Part shown: in pieces, positions 51,452 through 60,170 of the stretch | How positions within the stretch are numbered: position 1 is the stretch's first letter | How the letters are laid out: every line of letters begins with the position of its first letter | Assembly: GCF_000717715.1 (NCBI RefSeq) | Contig: NZ_JOAI01000016.1 | Coordinates: forward strand, 62,001-126,000 | Source: Streptomyces sp. NRRL B-24484 | GTDB lineage: Bacteria > Actinomycetota > Actinomycetes > Streptomycetales > Streptomycetaceae | Length of the DNA: 64,000 nt | Direction of reading: 5' to 3' | Translations under genes and position numbers: made by a program | Notes under the pieces: generated by a model | What the model saw: only the letters and a program-made list of their open reading frames with translations | Database searches by the model: none | Told to the model about the DNA's origin: nothing

Positions 51452-52669
51452 ATGGACAACGACGCGATCGTGCGCGCCCGGGTGGCACTGCTCGACGTCC
51501 GCCGGATGAGCCTGGCCCAGCAGGTCGCCGCGCACCGGATCCTGGCCGAGGTCAGCCCGGCCGTCCACCTGCCGAAACTCGCCCGCACGCTGGCGACCTT
51601 CAGCTACGAGGCCCGGCACCTGCCGGAGGCCCGACTCGTCCTGCTCGACGAGGCCGTCGCGGCGGCCGAGGCCGTGGCCGCCGACGACCCGCACCGCTCC
51701 CGCACGCTGGTGAGCGTCCTGGACACCCGCCAGCGGCTGCTGTTCGAGATGGGGCGGCGGCCCGCCGGCCTCGCCGACCGGTCCCGGATGGCCGCGATCG
51801 AGCGGGCCGTGCCGGGCGGGCTCGGAGGGTGGGAGCGCGGCCTGGAGACCTGGGCGGCCGGCCTCGCCGAGGAACGGCGGCACACGGAGGCCGCCGACGT
51901 GTACGCCGAGGCGGTGCGGGCGGACGGCACGGCGACCCGCGACGGGTCGAGGACCGCCCTGCACGCCCAGCTCACCGCGGCGGGGCGGCACGACGAGGCG
52001 GTCGCCGTCGCCGCCGAACTCGTCGACCGGGCACGGAAGCCCTCGGCGCCGGACCAGGACATGCGTCCCCACGTGTTCCACGCCCTGTTCCACCTCGCGC
52101 GGACGCTGGAGCGGTGCGGCGGCCGTGACGCGGAGGCCGGCCGGGTACGGTCCGAGGCCGAGGCACTCCTGGACGCGCTCGCCGCGGAGGACGCGAGGAC
52201 GCGCGCCTCCGAGTCCGACCTCGCCCGGTTCCTCGCGGTGGACGCAGCCGCTGCCGAACACGCGGCCGAGGCCGGGCCCGTTCCGCCCCTGGGTACCGAG
52301 CTGCACCGTTGGTCGGCCGACGTGCGGCAGCGCTACGAGGAGCGCACCGCCGAGCTGGGACGCGCACTGGACGACCTGCCGTCCGAGGACGCCGCCGGAC
52401 CGACGGTCGAACTCGTCGCACTGCACCGCCGTCGCGCGGTGCGGCAGGCGGTGCTCGAGGCGGAGCACCGGTACCGCTTCCAGGAGCGCCTGCAGCCGCT
52501 GTTCGACCGGGGCGTCGCCCTGGCCCGGGCCCTGCACGCACACCGCCCCGGGCAGGGCACCGGACCGCTGGCCACCGCCCTCACCGACCGCGCCCTGCTG
52601 CGGACCGTGGACGGGCAGTACGCCGCCGCGCTCGCCGACCTCCGGGAGGCGCGGACGGTCGCCGGCTGA
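51452..52669 (+). CDS. Helical TPR-like hypothetical protein
   Basis: This is a 405-residue all-helical, Ala/Arg/Glu-rich protein with repeating ~35-residue helical pairs (for example LARTLATFSYEARHLPEARL and WAAGLAEERRHTEAADVYAE), suggesting TPR-like packing. There is no enzyme motif, signal peptide or membrane helix. ATG 51452 follows GAGGGGGAA; the in-frame extension upstream is not protein-like. I do not recognise a named family. It may be the helical sensor part of a regulatory system, but no DNA-binding domain is present. Confidence 0.7.
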   Translation: MDNDAIVRARVALLDVRRMSLAQQVAAHRILAEVSPAVHLPKLARTLATFSYEARHLPEARLVLLDEAVAAAEAVAADDPHRSRTLVSVLDTRQRLLFEMGRRPAGLADRSRMAAIERAVPGGLGGWERGLETWAAGLAEERRHTEAADVYAEAVRADGTATRDGSRTALHAQLTAAGRHDEAVAVAAELVDRARKPSAPDQDMRPHVFHALFHLARTLERCGGRDAEAGRVRSEAEALLDALAAEDARTRASESDLARFLAVDAAAAEHAAEAGPVPPLGTELHRWSADVRQRYEERTAELGRALDDLPSEDAAGPTVELVALHRRRAVRQAVLEAEHRYRFQERLQPLFDRGVALARALHAHRPGQGTGPLATALTDRALLRTVDGQYAAALADLREARTVAG

Positions 52670-52713
52670 CGGCCGGTTCCAGGGCCGACGGGCCGTCGGC
52701 GACCGACGGGCCG

Positions 52714-55530
52714 TCAGCAGAGGGTCGGCACCCCGCCGCCCTCCGTCCGGGTGACGTCGACGCCGGGGAGGCCGCGTGTCCAGCGGCCGGCGACGGCGGC
52801 GAGGGTGTCGGCGTCCGGCGGGGTGCGGCCGAGGCCCACGGCGAAGCGGGCGGTGGCGGGGCCGGTGGCGTACGGGTGCGGCCAGGCGTGCACCTCCGCG
52901 GCACCGGCCTCGTCGAGGGCGGCGACCAGGGCGCGCATCCGCCCGCGGACCAGGCCGAGCAGCGTCTCGAACTCCTCGGCCCGGCCCGGCCGTACCGTCA
53001 CCACCGCCCAGGCGGCGTGCCGCCGGTGCAGGGGCGGCGGGGCGAGCAGCTCGGGCCGCGGGTCGGCACCGGCGGCGGCCGCCGTCTCCAGCACCTCCCA
53101 GGCCCGGTAGAGCTCCTGGCCGAGCAGGTCCCGCCCGCCGGCGGTGACCTGGGCGGTGCAGGAGCGGACGGGGGCGGTCGGGGTCGTGACGGTGACCGGC
53201 CCGGCCGGGCCGACGGCCGGGCCGACCGGCTCGCGCCAGTCCCAGGCCGCCCAGCTGCCGAAGAAGTGCCGCAGCAGGCCCTCACCGTCGAGGTCCGGCG
53301 CCTCCTGGACCGTTCGGGCGGCCAGCACCGCCCAGGCGACACCGGGCAGGCCGCCGAACGGCGCCGAGTCCAGGCCGCGGGCCTTCGCCCAGGCCTTCAC
53401 CTCCCGCGCCAGGGCGGCGAAGGCGGCGTGCCGCGGGCCGACGGCGGCCCGCAGGGCGTCCGCGTCGGACACCGCGCTGAGGGCGAGGGACGCCGCCTCG
53501 CCGAGCTCGGCCCGCCGGTCCACCGCCTCCGCCGGGTCCAGGGATCCGGTCGGCACGGCCACCAGGTCGACCGCCAGTCCGTCGACGGTGAAGCGCAGGC
53601 CCGGCACCCGCGCTCCGACGACCTGCCGCAGCCGGACGGCCTCCGGCAGCGCGGCCGCCACCCGGGCGGCGAGTGCAGGCGGGTCGGGCTCGCCGGGCAG
53701 TGCGGCGACCAGGTCAAGGTCGGCGCCGGGCAGTGCGCAGCCCGTCCGGCGTGATCCGGCGAGGTGCAGCACGCCCTCGCCGAGGGCTTCGGCCAGCCGG
53801 CGGGCGGTGCGGTCCGCCAGCGCGTCCGGTGCCGGGTCGGGGGCCGCTGCGGCGGACTCCGGGAGCCGGCGGAGTTCCCCGGTGCCGAGGGCGAGCACCG
53901 CCCGCGGCCGCATCGGCTCCTCGCCGCGCCGCGAGAGCAGCACCAGCTCGCCGACCGGGGCCTCGGCGGCGGGCAGCCGGGCGGCGCACTCGGCGACGAG
54001 CCGGTGCGGGTCCGCGGTGCGGCCGAGGCTCAGGTGCGGGGTGAAGCCCTCCGAGCGCCCCCGGCAGCGCGGGAACCGCTCCAGCAGGGCCCGGTGCAGG
54101 TCCTCCCACGGTCCGGCGCCGTCGGCGGCCGGGTCCAGCCAGACGGTGGAGCCGCTGCGGTGCCGGAAGCTGCGCACCCCGGCCAGCCGGGCGGTGAACG
54201 GGGCCGCCTCGGCGGCGGCCTCCGCGAGCAGCGGTGCGGCGCCTTCGAACTCGGCCTCGGGGACGAAGCCGTACAGCAGGTTGACGTGCGGCGGCCAGCG
54301 GTGGATCTGCGGGTCGTGCTCGGCCCGGACGGCCTGGATCGCGGGCCACAGGGTGTCCGGCGGCAGCCAGGCGAGGGCGGTGCGCACCGACGGGCCGACG
54401 TCGAAGACGCCGCCGGGTGCGGCCCCGCCGGGGCCCAGTTCGACCTCCACACCGTAATGGTCCGACGGGTGGAGGCCGTCCGCGGTCGGGCGGTCGCCGA
54501 GCAGGACGGCCGAGCGGGCCCGCGGGCCGCCGGGGCGGAGCAGGACGCGGTCCAGCCGGGAGGCCCGGCCGGAGAGCGAGGAGACCGCGGCCAGCGGATT
54601 GGCGCCCGGGTCGAAGGTCGGGGTGTCGTCCTCGGGGCCGTGCACCGCGCTCCACGCGTCCTGCAGCCCGAGGACGGCGGCCGGGCCCTCGGCGCTGCCG
54701 CGGCCGTCGTTGAAGTCGCCGGCCAGCACCAGGTCGCCCTCGACGCCGGCCAGGCCCTCGGCGATCCGGGCCAGTTCGGCCCGACGGCGGGCCGGACTGT
54801 CCTCGGTGTGGTCGCTGGTCAGGTGGGTGGCGGCCACCGTGAGCGGCCCGGTGCCGGTGTCGACGACGACCGCGGCGAGCGCCTTGTGCGGGCCGAGCAG
54901 GTGCCGGCCGGCCTCCAGCACGGGCAGCCGGCTGAGCAGCAGCAGTCCGCAGTCGGGCACGTCCCGTCCGCGGGGGTCGGTGCCGACCGTCCAGCCGTCC
55001 CGCAGCCAGGGCTCGCGCAGCAGCAGGTCGACCAGGGCCGGTTCGACCTCCTGCAGGGCGATCACGTCGGCGTCCGTGCGGGCGAGCGCCGCCAGCAGCA
55101 GCGGACGGCGGCGCGCGGTGGCGATCCGCTCGCCGTCGTAGCGGTCCCAGAGGGTGTTCCAGGTGACGACCCGGACGGTGCCGCGCGGCCTGCCGTCGGC
55201 CGGGCGGTCGGCGGGACGCCAGGCGGTGCCGTCCCATGTGTGCGGGGTGCGGGCGGTGAAGAACGGGGCGTGCAGCCGCCGACCGTCGCCGGCCCGGCCG
55301 GCCTCGGTGGTGTCCAGCCGGTCCAGCCCCGCGGCGCGGTCCCACACCGTCTCGCCGTCCGCCTCCACGGACAGCACCCGGTGCCAGGGGATGTCGCCGC
55401 CGGGCGCGAAGCCGTCCAGCGGGACGCGCTTCGGGTCGGCGCCGCGCTGCTGCACGACCAGCACGAACCGGGACGGGTCGAACCGGGCGTCCCAGCGGAC
55501 GCGGTGGTAGATCTCCTCGCTGGTGCGCAT
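52714..55530 (-). CDS. Four-module RNA end-processing protein: DUF504 (MJ1316), EEP, 2H phosphoesterase, nucleotidyltransferase
   Basis: This 938-residue cytoplasmic protein starts with a DUF504/MJ1316 domain (about 1-70: [24 protein letters not shown]), a module linked in the family literature to recognition of RNA cyclic-phosphate ends. Next is an endonuclease/exonuclease/phosphatase domain (about 118-365: WNTLWD, LQEVE, THLTSDH, GDFND, SDHYG). A 2H phosphoesterase follows (about 395-550), with HVNLLY (His415; Asn in place of Thr/Ser) and HLSLGR (His499). The nucleotidyltransferase unit begins near 565 ([18 protein letters not shown], Asp604 and Asp606), with a poly(A)/CCA-polymerase-like helical part behind it. 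The ATG overlaps the stop of the ligase-kinase gene by one base. I infer that it opens 2',3'-cyclic phosphates, trims and rebuilds 3' ends before ligation. Confidence 0.85.
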   Translation of the reverse strand: MRTSEEIYHRVRWDARFDPSRFVLVVQQRGADPKRVPLDGFAPGGDIPWHRVLSVEADGETVWDRAAGLDRLDTTEAGRAGDGRRLHAPFFTARTPHTWDGTAWRPADRPADGRPRGTVRVVTWNTLWDRYDGERIATARRRPLLLAALARTDADVIALQEVEPALVDLLLREPWLRDGWTVGTDPRGRDVPDCGLLLLSRLPVLEAGRHLLGPHKALAAVVVDTGTGPLTVAATHLTSDHTEDSPARRRAELARIAEGLAGVEGDLVLAGDFNDGRGSAEGPAAVLGLQDAWSAVHGPEDDTPTFDPGANPLAAVSSLSGRASRLDRVLLRPGGPRARSAVLLGDRPTADGLHPSDHYGVEVELGPGGAAPGGVFDVGPSVRTALAWLPPDTLWPAIQAVRAEHDPQIHRWPPHVNLLYGFVPEAEFEGAAPLLAEAAAEAAPFTARLAGVRSFRHRSGSTVWLDPAADGAGPWEDLHRALLERFPRCRGRSEGFTPHLSLGRTADPHRLVAECAARLPAAEAPVGELVLLSRRGEEPMRPRAVLALGTGELRRLPESAAAAPDPAPDALADRTARRLAEALGEGVLHLAGSRRTGCALPGADLDLVAALPGEPDPPALAARVAAALPEAVRLRQVVGARVPGLRFTVDGLAVDLVAVPTGSLDPAEAVDRRAELGEAASLALSAVSDADALRAAVGPRHAAFAALAREVKAWAKARGLDSAPFGGLPGVAWAVLAARTVQEAPDLDGEGLLRHFFGSWAAWDWREPVGPAVGPAGPVTVTTPTAPVRSCTAQVTAGGRDLLGQELYRAWEVLETAAAAGADPRPELLAPPPLHRRHAAWAVVTVRPGRAEEFETLLGLVRGRMRALVAALDEAGAAEVHAWPHPYATGPATARFAVGLGRTPPDADTLAAVAGRWTRGLPGVDVTRTEGGGVPTLC

Positions 55531-57275
55531 CAGGCGTCCTCCCCGCCGATCGTCCCCGCCGTGTCCTCGACGGTGCCGGCCGCGCCCACGTACCAGGTGC
55601 GGTGCGCCTCGCCCGCGTACGGCGGGCCGAACCGGCGCAGCTGGGTGGCGAGGACGCCGGCCGGGACGGGGTGCGGCCGCACCCCGTTGCGGCGGACCAG
55701 CTCGGCCTCGCCGACCAGCAGCACCGCCTGGGTGACCAGGGCGTCGCGGCGCTGTGCGACGCCCTGCACGAGCGAACGCTGCTGCCGGTTGAGCGAGGTG
55801 GCGTCCCACACCACGGTGCCGCCGCGGGCGAGCGCGGCGTCCAGCCGGTCCAGCCCCTCGCGCAGCACGTCCCCGTTGGCCCGCTGGTCGCCGCGGTCGC
55901 CGCGCTCCTCGCGCAGCCCGTCCAGCGAGATCCGGGCGGGGGTGCCGGGCAGCCGTTCCGCGAAGACGCTCTTGCCGCTGCCGGACGGGCCGACCAGCTG
56001 CACCAGGTGCGGGAAGGCGCCGGAGCGCCACCGCCAGGCCGCGGCCGCGGCGTCCTCCACCCCGGTGACCCGGCCGAGTGCGAACGCCTCCCGGGCCTCG
56101 GCCCAGCAGCGGTCGGCGGCGTCCGGTCCGAGACCGGCGAGCGCCTCGCGGAGTCCCGTCCGCAGGGCGGCGAGCGGGGCCTCGCCGAGCAGTCCGGCGT
56201 CCTCGGCGTGCAGTGCCGACCACTCGGCCTGCTCGCGGGCGGCGGTCGCCTCGGCGTCCGTCCGGCCGGCGGTGACGGCGGCGGCCACGGCGTGCAGCAC
56301 ACCGAGGTCCGCGGCCTGGGCCAGCCGGACGAGGCCGGCCCGGCGGTCCTCGTCCGGGTAGGGGCGCTGCACCGCGGGGTGCAGGCCCACCAGGTCGGCG
56401 ACCCTGCGGGCGAGCGGCATGCCGAGCGGTCCGGCGAGCGCGGTGGCGAGCCGGGCCCGGTTGCTGCCGGGCAGCGCCGCCGCGAGGACGCCGGCCAGCC
56501 GGGCGTCGCCGCGCCGGCCGAGGACGTCGAGCCGGGCGGAGACCTCGGCCGCGGCCGCCGCGGCGGCGGGTACCGGCTCCGGGTCGAGCCCGGCGGCGGC
56601 GAGCAGGGCGGGCAGGTCGGCGGGCGCGCCGGAGCGCACCGCCCAGAGGGCGGCCGCCGGGCCGAGACCGTTCGCCACCACCGCGGCGTGCATCCAGTGG
56701 GTGTCGGTCCGCACGTGGTGCGGGCGCACCCACTTGGCGACCCGCTGCGCGAACTCCCCGTGGGGGAAGCCCTCGACGGTGCGGACGACGTACCCCTCGA
56801 CCCGCTCGGTGTCGAACCGCAGGGCGCGCAGCGCCTTCTCGTCGAGGACGCCGCGCCACAGCACCCGCGGGGCCGGGACGCCGAGGCGGCGCAGGAAGCG
56901 CACGGTGTCGTCCCAGCCGAGGCAGTGCCCGGTGTCGTCCCAGACCGAGAACCCGTAGAACCAGCCGTCCAGTTCGCGGTAGGCGAGCGAGTGCCGGGCG
57001 TACAGGTTCTCGCCGCAGACCCGCCAGCCGGCCGGGACGGCCGGGCCGATCCGGCCCTGCAGGGCCTTCACCCAGGCGCGCGAGGGGTGGTGGCCGGAGT
57101 CCAGCGAGCGGGCGTGCAGGCCGTCCCGGTAGAGCGTGGTGTTCTCGCCGTCGAGCTTCTCGGTGACGACGACCTCCCGGCCGCGCAGCCCGTCGAGGCC
57201 GCCCGCCCGGACGTCGTCCGCACAGGCCCCCGGCGACCAGGGCAGGTGCGGGGTCCGCGGGTAGCTCACGCGCAT
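55530..57275 (-). CDS. RNA ligase fused to polynucleotide kinase
   Basis: This is a 581-residue protein. The N-terminal nucleotidyltransferase (about 1-230) has the ligase motif [15 protein letters not shown] with Lys40 as the expected AMP-bound residue. It also has [20 protein letters not shown] and a later Lys in RVAKWVRP, matching motifs III-V of T4 Rnl2-like RNA ligases. A helical linker (about 230-420) follows. The C-terminal P-loop kinase has GPSGSGKS at 429-436 and [13 protein letters not shown] near 489, as in polynucleotide 5'-kinases. ATG 57275 is preceded by AGGAG; the frame is open 12 codons further up. It is translationally coupled to the four-module end-processing protein. Together the pair holds kinase, cyclic phosphodiesterase, NTase and ligase, which is everything needed to heal and seal broken RNA. 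Confidence 0.88.
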   Translation of the reverse strand: MRVSYPRTPHLPWSPGACADDVRAGGLDGLRGREVVVTEKLDGENTTLYRDGLHARSLDSGHHPSRAWVKALQGRIGPAVPAGWRVCGENLYARHSLAYRELDGWFYGFSVWDDTGHCLGWDDTVRFLRRLGVPAPRVLWRGVLDEKALRALRFDTERVEGYVVRTVEGFPHGEFAQRVAKWVRPHHVRTDTHWMHAAVVANGLGPAAALWAVRSGAPADLPALLAAAGLDPEPVPAAAAAAAEVSARLDVLGRRGDARLAGVLAAALPGSNRARLATALAGPLGMPLARRVADLVGLHPAVQRPYPDEDRRAGLVRLAQAADLGVLHAVAAAVTAGRTDAEATAAREQAEWSALHAEDAGLLGEAPLAALRTGLREALAGLGPDAADRCWAEAREAFALGRVTGVEDAAAAAWRWRSGAFPHLVQLVGPSGSGKSVFAERLPGTPARISLDGLREERGDRGDQRANGDVLREGLDRLDAALARGGTVVWDATSLNRQQRSLVQGVAQRRDALVTQAVLLVGEAELVRRNGVRPHPVPAGVLATQLRRFGPPYAGEAHRTWYVGAAGTVEDTAGTIGGEDA

Positions 57276-57370
57276 GATCCGCTCCTGGTCGGGTGGTCGG
57301 GACCAGGTCACTGTAGGAGGCGGCCCGGGCCCGATCCATCCGTTTTCGTCGCCCCTGCGGGCAACCCCGG

Positions 57371-57898
57371 TCAGCCGGGCGGCAGTTCGCCGGTGCCGGG
57401 GGTGCGCGGCGCCCAGGTCGGCTCGGCGGCGGCCGAGGCCGGGTCGGTGTCGTTCATCCGGATCCGCCAGCCGTCCTCGCCGGCGGTGCCGTCGACCCGC
57501 AGGTGCAGGTCCTTGCGCCGGCCGCTGTCGTGGAAGTAGACCAGCACGGTCTGCCGTTCGTCCGCCGTGCCCAGGAACTCGGCGGTGACCCTGCCGCGGG
57601 CGTCCTTGCCGAAGGCCGACACCCAGAGCTTCGCGTTGGTCAGGGCCTGGGTCTTCGACCCGTCGGAGGTGGCCATCGCCGCGAGCCGCCCGGCGTCGCC
57701 GTCGGCCAGCCGCCAGACGGCCTGCTGCACCACCGCCAGGGTCGCGGCCGACGGGTAGCCCGCCACCCGCAGCGGCTCGTGCGAGACGTAGTCGTTGGTG
57801 TCGGCCAGCTCCGGGTCGGAGAGGACCGCGCAGCCGCCGACGAGCACCACCAGGGCGAGTCCCGCCGCGAACAGGGCGCTGCTGCGGTTCGGGCTCAT
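57371..57898 (-). CDS. Small lipoprotein of unknown function
   Basis: This 175-residue exported protein has a signal peptide ([18 protein letters not shown]) and lipobox LVGGC, so Cys23 is probably lipid-modified. The mature part looks like an NTF2/SnoaL-type or immunoglobulin-type small domain, with [20 protein letters not shown] near 52 and [20 protein letters not shown] near 100, and a Trp-rich end ([11 protein letters not shown]). I recognise no family. ATG 57898 follows GGGAG. It is 46 bases downstream of the MFS gene stop region on the same strand and may be loosely linked. Confidence 0.75.
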   Translation of the reverse strand: MSPNRSSALFAAGLALVVLVGGCAVLSDPELADTNDYVSHEPLRVAGYPSAATLAVVQQAVWRLADGDAGRLAAMATSDGSKTQALTNAKLWVSAFGKDARGRVTAEFLGTADERQTVLVYFHDSGRRKDLHLRVDGTAGEDGWRIRMNDTDPASAAAEPTWAPRTPGTGELPPG

Positions 57899-57944
57899 CG
57901 GAGGGCTCCCGGCGTTGTCGATCTTGTGGACGGTCCGCGCCACC

Positions 57945-59378
57945 CTAGCGGGCCGGGTGCGGCGTGGGCTCCGCCGGGACGGCCGCTCCCTCCTCGGGGC
58001 CGTCCGCCCCGGTGCGTCGGGGCAGGGCGAGGGCGAGCGCGGCGCCGGCCGCGGCGAGCAGCGCGAGCAGGCTGAGCGCCGGGCCCAGCGCCGCCCCGAG
58101 GGCCGGCCCGGCCGGGTGGGCGCTGCCGGTGGCGAGGCCGGCCGCGGTGGTCGCGGCGGCCACGCCCAGCGCCGGTCCGATGTTCATCGCGGTCTGCTGG
58201 AGCCCGCCGGCCACCCCGGCGTGCGCGGCGGCGGCCCGCCGGACGACCACCGCCGTGGCGGTGACCATCACCGTGCCGAACCCGGTCCCCAGCAGCAGGA
58301 ATCCGGCGCCGGTCCGGAACACCCCGGACGCCCCGTCCAGTCCGGAGAGCACCAGGACCCCGGTGGCCAGCAGGGCGGCCGCCGTCGCGGTCGTCCGGCG
58401 CGGGCCGTACCTCCGCTGCAGCACGGCGGCCGACGGCGCGGCGAGCACCATCGCGAGCGGCAGCGGCAGCGCCCGCAGGGCGGCGGCGAACGGGTCCAGC
58501 GCCAGCACCTCCTGGAGGACGTAGCCGGTGAGGAAGAGCGTGCCGAACAGCGAGGCCGAGGCGGCGACCAGGACGCCGAGCGCGGCGCCGACGACGGGGG
58601 AGCGCACCAGATCGCCCGGCAGCAGCGGGTCGGCGGTGCGCCGCTCGTGCACGGCGAAGGCGGTGAAGGCGGCGGCCGCCGCGGCGGTGCCGGGCGCGGC
58701 GGAGACCGTCCAGCCGGAGTCGGGCAGGGCGACCAGCGTGTGCACCAGGCAGGCCAGGCCGGTGCCGAGCAGCACCGCACCGAGCGGATCGAGTCGGACG
58801 GGCCGCACGGCCCCGCGGGCCGGCCCGTCCGGTGCACGGTGCGCCAGGGCCAGGGCACCGACCGCCAGGGCCGGCAGCACCTGCAGCGCGAACACCGCGC
58901 GCCAGCCGAAGGAGCTGATCAGTGCGCCGCCGAGCACCGGGCCGACCGCGGTCGAGGCGCCGATGGCGCTCGCACGGACACCGATCGCCGTGGCGAGCCG
59001 GTCCGGCGGGCAGGCGGCCCGCAGCATGCCGAGGGTGGCGGGCTGCAGCAGTGCCCCGCACACGCCCTGGACGATCCGCAGGGCGATCACCCAGCCGATG
59101 CCGGGGGCCAGGCCGATCCCGGCGGAGGCCGCGCCGAAGCCGAGGGTGCCGAGCGCGAACACCCGGCGGTGGCCGTACCGGTCGCCGAGCCGCCCGGCGA
59201 GGACGAGCAGGCTCGCCACGGCGATCAGGTAGCCGGTGCTCGTCCACTGCACCTGGGCGAACGTGGCGTGCAGGTCGAGTTGCAGGGTGGGCTGGGCGAC
59301 GGTCAGCACGGTGCCGTCCACGGCGACCAGGACGGCGCCGGTGATGCTCAGCGCCAGGACGGGGACGGGACGGTTCAC
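57945..59378 (-). CDS. DHA2-type MFS efflux transporter
   Basis: This 477-residue membrane protein has about 14 helices. Signatures include VDGTVLTVAQPTLQLDL near 20 (the DHA2 motif D1 region), GRLGDRYGHRRVFALGTLGF near 63 (MFS loop 2-3) and RIVQGVCGALLQPATLGML near 102. VGPVLGGALISSFGWRAVF near 146 is motif C of drug exporters. The GTG at 59378 overlaps the TetR stop (GTGA), so the two are cotranslated. It probably exports a toxic compound sensed by the TetR partner. Confidence 0.92.
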   Translation of the reverse strand: MNRPVPVLALSITGAVLVAVDGTVLTVAQPTLQLDLHATFAQVQWTSTGYLIAVASLLVLAGRLGDRYGHRRVFALGTLGFGAASAGIGLAPGIGWVIALRIVQGVCGALLQPATLGMLRAACPPDRLATAIGVRASAIGASTAVGPVLGGALISSFGWRAVFALQVLPALAVGALALAHRAPDGPARGAVRPVRLDPLGAVLLGTGLACLVHTLVALPDSGWTVSAAPGTAAAAAAFTAFAVHERRTADPLLPGDLVRSPVVGAALGVLVAASASLFGTLFLTGYVLQEVLALDPFAAALRALPLPLAMVLAAPSAAVLQRRYGPRRTTATAAALLATGVLVLSGLDGASGVFRTGAGFLLLGTGFGTVMVTATAVVVRRAAAAHAGVAGGLQQTAMNIGPALGVAAATTAAGLATGSAHPAGPALGAALGPALSLLALLAAAGAALALALPRRTGADGPEEGAAVPAEPTPHPAR

Positions 59379-59965
59379 GGCCGCACCGCCCCGAGGTGGG
59401 CGTCGAGCGCGGCGTGCAGCAGCGGTTCCACGTCCTCGGAGCCGGTGGCGAGCTGCAGGCTGCCCCACTCGCGGAGCTGGGCGATGCCGTGCAGGTTGGC
59501 CCAGAGCGCGGCGGCCGCGACCTCCGGGGCGGCGCCGGTGCGCGGACGGGCCCGGGCCACCAGGTCGACCAGCATCCCGAAGAGCGGCAGGCTGGTCTCG
59601 CGCAGGCCCAGCCGGCCGCTGGCCAGCAGGTCGTGGCGGAACATCAGCTCGAACATGCCGCGGTCGGTGCGGGCGAAGTCGAGGTAGGCCCGGCACAGCG
59701 CGGTGAGCCGCTCCCGCGGACCGGCGTCCTCCCCGGTGCCGGCGGCCGCGGCGACGGCCCGGGCGGCGAGTTCGGCGAAACCCCGCCGGGCGATCGCGGA
59801 CAGCAGCTCCAGGTGGGTGGGGAAGTACCGCCGCGGCGCACCGTGCGAGACCCCGGCGCGGCGGGCGATCTCGCGCAGGGTGAGGGCCTGCACCCCCTCG
59901 GCGGCCAGCAGTTCGACCCCGGCCCCGACCAGCCGCTCACGCAGGCCGATGTTCTCCTCGTTCAT
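59375..59965 (-). CDS. TetR family repressor of the MFS gene
   Basis: This is a 196-residue regulator with an N-terminal HTH (about 10-55: [24 protein letters not shown] core, then [20 protein letters not shown]) and a TetR_C-type ligand domain with [15 protein letters not shown] near 100. It heads a two-gene operon with the transporter. Two operator-like palindromes lie immediately upstream of ATG 59965, the nearer within 2-16 bases, so it probably represses its own operon. Confidence 0.9.
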   Translation of the reverse strand: MNEENIGLRERLVGAGVELLAAEGVQALTLREIARRAGVSHGAPRRYFPTHLELLSAIARRGFAELAARAVAAAAGTGEDAGPRERLTALCRAYLDFARTDRGMFELMFRHDLLASGRLGLRETSLPLFGMLVDLVARARPRTGAAPEVAAAALWANLHGIAQLREWGSLQLATGSEDVEPLLHAALDAHLGAVRP

Positions 59966-59966
59966 G

Positions 59967-59981
59967 GTGGACAGTGTCTAC
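59967..59981. promoter_or_regulatory. TetR operator, proximal copy
   Basis: GTGGACAGTGTCTAC is a palindrome with one mismatch, centred at 59974, directly before the TetR start codon. The same motif recurs 24 bases away. Confidence 0.65.
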
Positions 59982-59990
59982 ACCACGCCC

Positions 59991-60005
59991 GTAGACACTG
60001 TCTAC
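59991..60005. promoter_or_regulatory. TetR operator, distal copy
   Basis: GTAGACACTGTCTAC is a perfect 15-bp palindrome centred at 59998. Read on the minus strand it also contains TAGACA, a good -35 match, so binding would block the TetR/MFS promoter. Confidence 0.7.
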
Positions 60006-60018
60006 TCGCTTTCGGGGC

Positions 60019-60030
60019 GGGAGCGCTCCC
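60019..60030. promoter_or_regulatory. CebR-type box, distal
   Basis: GGGAGCGCTCCC is the 12-bp core of the streptomycete CebR operator. It lies 36 bases upstream of the -35 box of the cellulase promoter. Confidence 0.7.
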
Positions 60031-60066
60031 TTCTGGATCGCCGAACAGCCGCTGTGTGCACGCCTC

Positions 60067-60096
60067 TTGACGTGCTCTCGGCGGACTGGCTTCACT
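60067..60096 (+). promoter_or_regulatory. Promoter of the GH9 cellulase gene
   Basis: TTGACG (60067-60072), 18 bases, TTCACT (60091-60096). The -35 is good and the -10 weak. The second CebR-type box covers the expected start point just downstream. Confidence 0.5.
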
Positions 60097-60101
60097 GGGT
60101 T

Positions 60102-60115
60102 TGGGAGCGCTCCCA
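60102..60115. promoter_or_regulatory. CebR-type box, proximal
   Basis: TGGGAGCGCTCCCA is an exact copy of the 14-bp palindrome recognised by CebR, the cellobiose/cellotriose-responsive LacI-family repressor of cellulase genes in Streptomyces. It lies just after the -10 box. Confidence 0.85.
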
Positions 60116-60170
60116 CACTAAGCTGCCGGAATCCCCGCCCAGATCCCCGTCCCAGGAAGGCCCCCCACCC

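Noticed and set aside
52714..57339. A single 1541-residue RNA repair protein
   Set aside because: The upstream part of that frame is a shadow of the ligase-kinase gene, which is encoded in another frame; the four-module protein starts at ATG 55530.
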